From contig NC_084715.1 in NCBI RefSeq assembly GCF_033807575.1, positions 6,559,349-6,623,348 on the forward strand: a DNA stretch of 64,000 bases, read 5' to 3'. Below, piece after piece: positions 36,701 to 48,700 of the stretch; position 1 is the first letter of the stretch; each line of letters begins with the position of its first letter. The stretch is from Cydia pomonella. Lineage: Eukaryota > Arthropoda > Insecta > Lepidoptera > Tortricidae. Both the position numbers and the translations under genes were made by a program. The notes under the pieces are model-generated. The model saw only the letters and a list, made by a program, of their open reading frames with translations. It was not told the origin of the DNA and made no database searches.

Positions 36701-39700
36701 ATAACCTGAAAGCTTTTGTGTATATATTAAAGTCAGTAGCAAAAGTTTCGATCAGATGACTACGAGGCCAAAGTCGTGGGCATCAGAGTCTCGTCTAGTA
36801 ATTCTAGTATTTTTTTCTTTTGACTATGACAAGTCATTTCTAGAATTAATATTTATGTTACTTATGACTTGCCCGTTTCATGGAAGTGTCATGACACATA
36901 ATACCTATCTACCAAAATTATGCATGCCATACTTTTAAGATGTTGGGATTATGGATCGTACCTTTGGTGCTTTTAGAAGTTAGATAACCTGCAGCGAACT
37001 ATGCATGATTTAAAATTATTTCTACTACATAAGAAAAAAACATCTAGGAAGTCCTGCTTAAGAATATTGCAATACGCCATTTAAAATGCATTGAATTACA
37101 CGAGGCTTGGAACCGGTTTTTAAAATACCGGTTTATTTCGGTATTCATTCGAACTTTTATAAGAACGCGAACGTTTTAAGAACTTTGTTGTAACAAAAAA
37201 AATGGTTTATTCGACGAGCGACGCAACGGCCGGTCGGCCTGGTCGTGTGCGACGTAAACAGACACCGGCATAGGAAGAAACCGGTTTTTATTGCTCTAGA
37301 CCGGTTAATTTGACAAGAACTGTTCTCATAGAAACCGGTTTAAAAATAACAGTTTTATAAGTGAAACCGAAATTACAAGGTTTTGCGCTAAGTACATGAT
37401 AACAGTTTGTAAATTTAATCGGTTTCCGAGCCTTGGAATTACATCTATTTTTATATAGGAAAACTTAAATGATTATATTTTCCGTTATTCCGTTCCTGAC
37501 TTTCAAAGTTCGACCACGTACTCCACTATCGATCTCGTAATTTTCATTTCAAGTACTCCATTATTGAGCCAGTCCAATTAGTATATCTGACATGCGAAAT
37601 GCCGTCATTTTGAACAATTTTCCGTTACGACCCTGGCTGTCCTTCCTTGTGGTTTTACCTTAAGATTTTCGACCCTGAGGTCCTATTTTAAAAACTTGGC
37701 ACACTTTATTTACCTCTTCATGACTCAATAGCATTGTATCATTGCAACCTTAGGTATCCCTTCGAAGCCTACCAATTATCATTGTGAGTCATCATGACAT
37801 GAGTCACGGTCATGACTTGTCACTGACCTTACATACGATGTTATATAAGCAATAGAAAATCGTGTCGATTTAATCAATGTGACGTTCAGGATAGGAAACA
37901 GATTCACTGCTATGTGGAGTAGTGAATCTTAAGTTTCTATTTTCAGTGATAACTGATAAGGGACTACGTTAATTCTTTTTTAAGGAGAACTAACAGTGAA
38001 TACCTATGACAAATAAAATTAACAAAGTATTGTTTAATGTATGATATGGCGGACCTTTTTAGATATTTTTAGGCACCACCGAATAAAAACCAGTGATATA
38101 CCAATAAGAACTATATTCTGCTGAGTCTTACTACCTAAATATATATATCTTTCTAATATGCTCTAGGACAGTGGTGGGCAAAGTATGGCCCGCGGGCCAG
38201 CTCCGGGCCGCGAAAGAATTTTATCCGGCCCACCGCCGGTCCTATGAAGTATTTAGTATATGGAATTGGCCCACGATAATCGCAAATCAAAATACGTTTT
38301 TTCTGCAATTCTGGCCCTCTTAAATTTCTTAAACTTTCTGGCCCCCATGAAGAAAGTTTGCCCACCACTGCTCTAGGACCTCAAACGTCATAGCCCCATA
38401 GGTCAACAAAACAAGAAAGCCCCTATACTGCGATTATTGTTTGTACATACTTAACTTAAAAGCTTATGAAAATGATGAATTTATACGTACTACCTATACC
38501 TAGATTGAATACAAGAACCTATGTTAGTTTAATAATATCATCTCATCATTTAACACGCTACGTATTAAATGATAAATTATTTTCCGTTTCTTTGATTAAT
38601 TACTGTTGATCATTGGCTTTAGGTTCGTGATCGATTGCTACGTAAAGACCTGGTAAAAAAGAAACTTGAAATAATTGAAAATGAATATTTTCTCATCAAG
38701 CATCGAAAGTATTCAATTATTTTATTAAAATACTAATACAGCTTTTGAGACAACTTTCAAGCAAAAGTTCCTCTTCTTATATGACTTATGCGTACATTAA
38801 GGCCCTCAGCATACGGCGAGTAACCGTAAGAGACGCGTAAGCGTATCGTAATACGCGCGTAGAACGAGGGCACTACGAGCACGTACAATCGCACACGAAG
38901 CGTCTTCGTAGCGTAGCGTACGAGATTTCTGTCGTCATCACGACAGGCGTAGCTTAAGGCCGGCGCTCCACTGCTGCGCACGCTATATACACGATCCACG
39001 TTCCTTTACAAAACGTCGTGGGCTTGCCCACGGTTTGTATTAAAACGTGAGCCGTGGATGTAGCGTGCGCAGCAGTGGGGCGCCGGCCTAATACACGCGT
39101 AAAAAATATAACTTCTAACATAATCGAACAATAAAAAAATCTGCATCTAACGAGAAAGTAAGATATCTGACGCCAGCGACTACATGATTTCAACTAATGA
39201 AATATCACTTATAAAACGATTACGCTTACGCGACGCTTGGTGCCCAGAACTCTACGCGTCTCGTACTTGTAATGTTTTTACGCTACGCTTACGCTCCATG
39301 TGCTGGTGGCGTAAAGCTTCCCAAAATGTACAAAGTTAAGCTACAATTTGTAAACCTTATTACAAAGGCATAAGATTCACCAATGGTCACTGAAATGTTA
39401 GTACACGACACGAAGTAGCGCCCTCAATTGGGTCATACCAATCAATCGTAAGGTCACTCGTCAAGGACGGTGTCCAAAATGTCTCAGAATAGGACCGACG
39501 GCACACGGAGACATACGTGAGGCAATTTGTTTTGTCCTTTAGATAATATTGTTGAATATTTTCTGTCAGCTGCCCTACCGCGCAGATCGAAATTTCGTTA
39601 TTTGTCTCTCAATTGCTCTTGCATATTCGAGTGATAGGGAGGCAGATATATACCCAAATTTTGAGTTTCGATGTTCCCTGTAGGCTGTCTGCTTAGGCTT

Positions 39701-42700
39701 GAAAACATAGTGATTTTCTTCACAATAGATGTCTTAACCTACTTATATTATTGGCAGAAATGAGTCCATAGCTGTCTATTTAATTACTAATTGCCTTCTA
39801 ATAATGGCCTCCTTTCTCCCATTATTAGGAATTAAATATACAGCTATTTGGTGGAGTATGGTATGGTAAGTAATTTTGCGGAAGTTTACGGTAACACAAG
39901 CACCAGCCTAAAAACCTACACGTTATCATTCACCGTGGGAAACTAGCACCATAAAACGTAAAATAGTGATTATTTAGGATCATAATAATAAATAAACTAC
40001 TAATAGTCTTTACACCCTGGCGGGTGCTGCCTCTGCGTGCGTCACATGACACGGGCAAGGGCAACATCCGGCGGTCGGTGTACCCCTTACGTCTCATTAA
40101 AGTGTCAAAAGGGCCTCTACGTGTTGGCTTTGGTGTCGTGCATGACTCCCAAATGTCCGGAACATCATTGTTCAGTGATGGGAAAGACATTTAAAAAAAT
40201 CTTATTATTTATTTGCACAGCAAAGTAATGTTTTTAGCATTTTCGAGAAGTTGGTTAAGTACCTAGTCAATAAATTCATTGAAATATTATGAACTAAACG
40301 TGAAATAAAAAGATTTACACTACAAATCAAGAGGCTTAACTTAGGACTTAAGAAGCATGTATAATGAGAAACATGACATGAGTGCTAACATGAGTGCAAT
40401 AAACAATTCTGATTCTGATTCTGAAAAATAGAAAATGAATTAAGTTGTAATAGATCGCTAAAGTCATTCGAAACAGAAACGTTGCTAAAAGAGCAATTTG
40501 CACCACGTCCTGCCCCATATTCTCAATAAAGAATACCCTATTTCATGTGGTTTCTGCAGATAATTCTGAAAAAGTAACAAATGTCCTTTGTTGAGAACAT
40601 TTAGCAGAATCCTAATGTTCCTTAAAAAACTATGAGCAAGTAACGAATTTGAGGATCTTCTATCTGTCCGCGGTAGGTACATATAGTAGACTAGTTGTTG
40701 AAGCGGACAGGGACTGAAACAATAAGTACTTATCATTTTTAAAATGGAATTTTTCACGAATTACTTTCGTTTACATAACCTCTGTTGTATAAACTAATGT
40801 AGAACACTACCATTTACGAGTAATAGTGATTATTAGTAAACAAAGTGAGTCATAATAACCGACACGTAATATAAATAAACATGTTAGTCACCAGTGAGGT
40901 TATCTCGTAACTGCAATCTTGTCCGATGTCGCTGGCTTTACTTTCCTTTATGAATCATTTAAAATATAAAATATTCTAAAACCAGGTAATTCAAAATAAT
41001 TATTCAAAGTTAAGTTTTCATACACCTATCACAATAATTCATTTGTGATATAGTTACTGCAACTGAAAAATGTCTAGAATTTGTTCTAAGACATGAGACC
41101 ATTCTAAAAATTTAATTTTCACTTTCAAAAACAAAGCATAGGTAGTCAAATACGTTGATCGCTCTTTTTTGTCTTATCTAAAGAGGTGTAAAACATAATG
41201 ATAATTAGCACGCCCAGGTTTCACACCTTATACTTAAAGAGATAACTCAGATAAGGCGAAAAGTGTAGTAATAATTTTCTCATAAAGCTTACGTGCACTT
41301 TCTTCAGTATTACAAGAAAATGTTAAAAGTACCTAAGGTGTACTTGTCAGGATGTTGTTGATTGCATATTGAAAATGCATCTAACCCTATATTTTATAAT
41401 TGAAGACAACTCATTTAGTGCATCATAATCATAAAGCATTGCACAGACTTTTATGTAAGGTCCTGGTAGAATATCAGTGATGTGGCTTGCTGCATCAACA
41501 TGCTGAGCCAGCGCCAATTCTCTGCCATGATATCCTTTTATGTTTTTTTCGTTCATATCGTGTAATTTTAATATTATTTTTCTTTAAAATTATTTACATG
41601 CCAATGTTTAATAATTCTCTCTTGTTAATTAGCGTGTATGTTGTGGAAATGAATAAAGTGTTTATTTATCTAATTTATCTATCATTTACTCCAACAGTAA
41701 AAATTTCCCGATTGACCTCGTATTGAATATCCTAGCTTAGCTACAAGATGTAATTTCAACAGGAACTATTTTCTTTCCAGAGTTCATCAGACTCAGTGCT
41801 AACTGGTGGCGTGGCGGAGCGAATCCAGAACATGCAAGCGCCTGTCGCGTCCACGCTACACCGCAACAAGAGTGCGCTGCACTCTGCGACCCCTGTTGCG
41901 CTAGGTAAGGACAGCAACACTGGTTTAGTTAACCTTTACAACCAGCAAAAGCCTGTAAAGGGTAACTAATGATAGAGTTATGGGATATCTGAGGATGTTT
42001 GTAAGAGAATGTTGTGACTTCTTATGAGGATTCCAGTAAGACCCATAATATGCAAGCGCCTGTCGCTTCCACGCTACACCATGCGCTGCACTCTGCCCCT
42101 GCTGCGCGTTGATACTTCAACTCCAGACTCGTTATCTTAGATTCTTTACTTATCAGACGAGGCTAAGTAGTAAGAATTCAACTGACGGGTACAATTTTGT
42201 TAAGAATAAAACAGAAGAAATGCAACTCCGTTTCTATTGAATGTGGGTTAAGTTATATGGGAAGGACTGTGGGCTGTAGGAGGGTACAAGTATGACATTG
42301 TTATCTCCGTTTATTTCATTTGAGGTCTCATATTTTGACAAATGTTTGTGTCTTGCAGGAGGCAGCATGACGTCACTAACTTCAGCCCCCACAACGCCAA
42401 CCCCCTGCGCGTCACTCTCAACCTCGGACTTGTCAGAGCGGCCTCGAATCAGCCACGGCAAGCCGAACCTGGCGCCGCGGCCGCCGGCCAACCCGCCGGA
42501 CCGGCCGAGCCCGCCGCCCAAGAAGCTTAACATTAATGGTGGAAAGATGGCCGGCAGGGCGCAGAGCATGCGAGTGCCCAGGTGAGAACACTTCAGAGTA
42601 TTTTTCAATGTGTATAAGACTTACTTGATGTTATTTTTCGCCTTTGTGGACCACCTTATTGTCAAGGTAAAATAAAATTGAATACTTAGTGGCTCCAGAT

Positions 42701-45700
42701 ATGGGCTGAAATTGTCAGAAATTAAGCACCGAAATCTCTATGTTCACGGAATAAATACAGATAGTGTCTATGTCATCTGGTTTTTTATATACAAAAAACA
42801 GGTATATGCCATAACTGAGGTAAGATATTACATGCTGACTTGTCAGATCTGCCGCCGATCATCCAAATGTGGCATCTTTCAAGCCGATATTTAGTAGGTT
42901 TTATTTTTCCTCTAATATTTGTTAAAATATTAGCCCACATATAGGCCGACATGTTGTCAAGTTAAAATTAGTCCTTGCTTCGTAAGAGCAACCATTGGCC
43001 TTTATTGACCTTTACCCTTGTTCGAGCTATCTACGTCGATTTTTCCACTTTGTATTTTGGTTTTTATGCCATCTCGGTTAGTCGATTATCAATGAGATTC
43101 ATAGTTTATCAAGTTTATCAATAAGTCATATCAGATTCGTTCGTGGCCTCTTAGTACAGACATAATATTTGAGACTGCTTATTTTGCAGTGTTTTAAATA
43201 CCAGTTGTTTCAACGATCGATCGTACTGATCGTAAGTTACATTCGATAAAGTGGTTTCACAGTTTCTATGAAATTACGGTTATATTATAATTATGCGCCA
43301 TAATTAACCATTTGAACGCCTAGTACCCCTAAAGGCGTCATTACTAGTCGTGCCGACAGCGCCAAGGACAACTATAGGTGTCATGACGTACGCTGTCAAA
43401 GTAACCTTCACACTTTCGAGTAAGGTTTACATTAGCTCGCGCTTGCGCCCGGGAGCTTGGCGTTTGAGTGATGTTTGTGTTTATGACATAAAGCGTTCAA
43501 AAGGTTAACGTTAACCAGACAGTCAGCCAGACTGTAAGCTTTCTGAGAGTGCAAATACAGTTGTGGGCTTTATTAAGTCACGGGATAACCGCAGTGAACA
43601 TGACAACTCTGTGTGAACAATTGTCCAACCACAAAGTAACAAATGAAGCGAGAGGACAAACGAGTCTATTTTCTCGCGGAAGAATCATACGTGAAGATCC
43701 CTAGAGAATAAGATATATGCTTATTGTTGATCGCTGACTTTTCACACTGACGCCGATTTTATGTCGAAGAAAATCCTCACTAACTGATCGCCGCTATTCG
43801 GTCATTAATATCGATTCGTATTCGTATTCGCGGGCTAGGTTTCCGCAACTCGACGTAGCAATTCGCGTCTATTTTGCGTGATGGTGGGTTGACGGCACTA
43901 CTCCTGCCAACCCAACTCTACCAGGAAGCCTAGCAGACCCTTGATATTGCCGACGACTTCTGGGAGATACCCCGGAGAACCGAGGTATTGTGCCCGGTAT
44001 TCTGCCACCCCTGGGCATTCAAGAATGACATTAATATCGAAACGGTTGTTCCAGGTCGCCGCCGGTGTCGCCGCCGTCGCCGGTGGGGTCGCGGCCGCCG
44101 CAGCTGCCGCCCGCCAACCCGCCCATCGGGACCAAGAATCCGGCTTCACATTTCGGTAAGACGATCTTTTCTTCGTTTTTTAATATTGGAGAGAATTTGC
44201 GTACCTATTACAGGATTACTTTTAGCCTTGTTCAGTGTACCTACTTTAATATAACCCAGCTGCGTATAAAACTCAAATCGGGAGTTTTGGGAATGACTTT
44301 GTCTTACAATACTTACGAGCAAAAGGACTCAAAATTTACGAGGAAGCACCGTGAGAAAAATCGAAATCATAATAAACACAAAGCTAAAAACAGAGGAACC
44401 ATTTTTGATTATAGGCATTGCTTGAACATGAATACGAGTAGTGAAGACGGCACGCACTGGATTATTATTTGAATCGCTCATTGCTTAGTTCACATACCCA
44501 CATCAAACATCAATGTTGAATCTTATCGATACCAAGGTACAGTTAGGCCTTCAGCACACGGAGCGTAAGCGTAAGAGACGCGTAAGCGTAATAGGCGTGT
44601 AGAACGACTAGAACGAGAGCGCTACGCTACGAGCACGTACCGTAAACCGGGGTTACTTTGATTTACGGGTCGACTTTGATAACAACTTCCATCCGCTACT
44701 AAAGTGCTTGTTTTAACGAGTTGAATAACACCTTAGCAGTTCTTTTTTTCTGTTTTGGTAAGACTGATAGTTGTTTCACCGCATAGTGACCGGGTGCGCG
44801 TGTAATACTATTATTCTAGTCTAGTCTAGACAAAACATATTAATGGAAAGTACGCTGTTCTTCCTGATTTTATTGGTTGAAAAACTTTGACTGTACTTGT
44901 CTCAATAATTAATACATGTATTTTTATGATGTCTTAGGTTAATCAGTGTTTATTCGTGAGTTAAAAAAATCTGAATTCGACAACCTATACATGCGCACGT
45001 AGCCGGGGAATCCATGAGTCGGGGTGTCTTTGATCACTTATACGTGGTGAAATTGATCAAATGATTCTGTAATCATTGTGTTTGTTACTGTTAACACTAG
45101 GAATTATTTTTGGGATCTTCGGGTTTTTTCATGTATACTTTCAATATTTATGTAATAAATAGGTGTCGTTTGTGAGTCTGTAGTAGAGGTTGTAGTAATT
45201 CTAAGTTTGTATGTAGGGGTTGATCTCCGGAACTGCTCTACTATACTATAGCACGAAATTTCTGGGTAGGAATAGAATATATTTTATCCTACTGCTTTGC
45301 TTTAGTTTTTTTATTATACGCGCGTGAGGCCACGAGGGTATTTATAATAAATAAATAAACATTTTTTTATAGAAAACATGCCAGAGATTACAAACAACAA
45401 TGGGTCACGAAACTACAAAAAAATATCAGGAAGTACAACTCTATGATGCACTCGGAGACATAGTGACGGGAAAAAAATATATTCGTGCCACATCAGAAGC
45501 ATACGAGATTTGTTATAGAACATTATACAATAAGTTTTAAGGCAACATATCAAAAACCCGAGTGCACAGATCATATTTACTGAAACGGTTAACAGTTGGA
45601 ATTAAAAATCTGGTACTAAGTGCGATGATAAGTAAAGTTATTGTTTTAGGGTTTACATAAGATTTTCAGTAAAAAAAGTAGTGGTTTCAAAGTAACCCCT

Positions 45701-48700
45701 ATTCTCAATATAACTTTGATCGTGTTGTTTTTATTTATTTTTGAAATAATATAAGTACGTATTTTTTTTATTTGGTACGCTGAAAAAAGAGAAAAAATCA
45801 ATTATTATATTTTAATTTCCTATTTTTACGTATATTAGGAACGTAAACAAATTGCGCCAAACTCTAAAATTTATCAAAGTACGATACAACTTCAAACAAG
45901 TCCGTACTCGAAGTGCCGTCGTAGCGTAGCGTATGAGATTTCTGTCGTAGCGTAGTAGGCGTAAAAAACAAAATTTCTGACAAAATCGAACAATAAAATA
46001 TCTTTTTCATATGACGAGAAAGTAAGATCGTCGATATAGACGTATATCCGCCGAAGACATCTGATGCCAGCGACGCCATGATTTGAACTAATGAGATTAT
46101 AAAACATTTTCACTTATATTACGCTTACGCGACGCTTGGTGCCCAGAACTCTACGCGTCTCTTACCTGTAACGTTTTTCACGATACGCTTACACTCCGTG
46201 TGCTGAGGGCTTTACTGAACGTTTTCGAGGTGGCACTATTATTTGGTATAGGAATATAAGACGTTGTAAATGAATCGACATATGTGTCTATGCAGGCACA
46301 ATGCGAGTGTCCCGAGGGCTGCGGCCGCCCGGCGTGTGCCCGCCGCCGCCGCCGCCCGGCGCGCCGCCGCCGCCGCCCGCGCGCAACGCCTCGCTGGCGC
46401 AGCCCCCGCCGCCGCCGCCGCCTCACCACAGGCAACACGTGAGTACAGTTACACCTCTGCCACGAAACGCACGCTCATTGCTGTCGCCGACCGCCGTACG
46501 CTGGCGCCAAAACGAATGCCCGCGCCCGCACCGCCTCATCACCAACGCCGGCCGAAATGGAATATTAGATGTTTGTTTCTAAAGTTGGTACTTTAATAGT
46601 AAAATGTATAATTATGAATGCACTTTAATACAATTTCCAATGAGAAAATATAAAATTCATGAAACCTTTTCAACGGTGCTATTATACCCATGAGCCATAA
46701 GCCAAGTGCCCTCGATATACCTTAATTTAACCTCCTGAATCGCTGAAGCTGTTGTTTTGTTTTTAAATTAGGTCCCTTGTCTTTTTCTCCAAAAATAAAT
46801 GTTGGAATTTATCCTTTATAAAGGCCTCTGAGATCCATGAGCCAAAACAGTTTTACTCAATCAGCCGATTCTCTGCAACGACCTGGCCCAGGCAGGCCTC
46901 GGTAGTAACGAAGGAATGAATGAACCCTTCAGAGCTCGGTGCACGAGGAGAGCCCGGCGCCGCCGCCGCCGGTGCGCGGCTCGTCGGTGCGCGCGCCGGA
47001 GCTGGAGGCGCGCTTCGCGGAGCTGTTCCACCCGCCGCAGCGCTTCCCGCCGCCCGACCCCTTCCTGCGCATCGTCAAGGGCTACTCCAGCGCCACCGCC
47101 GCCGGTAAGTATGCGTGATCACGACACTCGACTGCTACTTGGTACTCGTACATATAGATACATGATGCGGCTCGTATGTGCGTGGCGTTGTCGGATTATC
47201 GCCCGTTACTTCCGATATAATACTAACGTGTTATGCCAACACCCTCACAAGAACCAATCAATTTAAAAAAAATACTTTTATAATAAATATGAAGACCCTC
47301 TTTGGATCACTGCGCCACAATAGTTAGTTATAAATATGAAACAATAATCTAGATAACACATTAATCTAGGTAATTGTTATTACAACACTGGCGTTTTCTT
47401 CAAGAAAACGTACATACGAGCGGCATCTCGTGCAAAAAACGAAAGGCATTTTTTGTTTTAAAATATTATTATGACACGAACTGTGAACCACTGACTTCTA
47501 TTTTGTATTAACTTTTAAACTGGAGTAGCGATTGCCATATTACAGTTTACTTTAGAAGAAACGAGCCTATTAATCCTAAAGTAAGAACAAGACAAGGGCT
47601 TGTTCTCCAAAAATCAATCTCTGGCCAAGGCCTCTGGGATCCAAGAGCCAAAACAGTTTTACTCGATCAGCCGATTCTCTGCAACGACAAATTCTAAAGT
47701 AAGGACGCTAAGAAATTTAGACAGACATACTTAATAAATATTGTGCTGGAAAACATGACTACTCTCGAAACCCATCCTAACCGTCTGCCTACCGTCCTAC
47801 ACCTAGCACACAAGCCCCAACTTATTGTTTTTCATAGAGCTAAATGAACACTGGAAAATACCTGCTTCATTTGTCGAGAGAAAATAATTTGGTAATGTTT
47901 CTTTAAAATATAATATGTACTTCATATAGTACATGCGAATTCAGGTACCTTAGATAGGCCCATTGGTGCTAAGTTCCAAGAAATTAGTTGAAGGATAACC
48001 GATATAGATAGTACATAATAGAGTTCAGTGGCATTCACTTAATACTTACTTTTATATTATGTAAATTTATAAGTAATGAAAGTAGTGATAAATCGAACAC
48101 TGTTAGTGACAATTATACCTTATCTCGCTGCAATACGGTTAACCAATTGCAGGACGAAGTTAAGACAAAACGTCGAAAAAGTAGTTAGTTCTAGAACAAA
48201 AGTTGTTTAGGAGAGTTGTTGTTATACAAAGTGCACTTACTAAGATATGAGACGGTTTATTTAAGCATATAAATAGTGATTAAATGTATTACTATTATTT
48301 AACTTAAACTGCCTAGAATTATTCCATTTCGTTTATATATACGCACATTTGCGTAGATTTGTATCAAATTAGTATTATTATGTACATGGTACATACTATA
48401 CAGTAAGTGCAATAGGTACAAGTCATGTGTTGACATAATAATTAGGACGTATGTAGTTAGTTAATAAGAGTCATTTTATATCGTTATCCGTTACATACCA
48501 AATTATCGAAACTTTTGTAGAAGTTTTACAAAATTAAGCCTTTTGCTTCCTTTTTCAAGTGAGGCATTTCTTACAAGTGATTCGATACTGATTTTAAACC
48601 GAGATCACTTAAAAGGGAATTGCGAAAATGTTTTAGACTTTCTAATAATTATTTGTCAATGCTTTGCTTTGTGACTGTCAGAAATGCCTCAATGCACGAT

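Larger units (their letters stand above)
19336..41780 (+). other. Vrp1 intron 2 (22.4 kb), repeat-rich
   Basis: The largest intron; no coding exon found in it. Besides elements listed separately it contains two copies of a repeat with gatctgatgatggagac-type sequence (about 19,620-19,740 and 24,240-24,390), a fragment with ggtaaacaattaccgtcgcc (24,800-24,960), a GC-rich patch (30,150-30,300), an agggttccg / cggaaccct hairpin repeat (about 33,160-33,207) and a LINE-like fragment at 36,160-36,290 (tagcggcccgccccggcttc). The remainder is AT-rich and unassigned. Confidence 0.55.
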
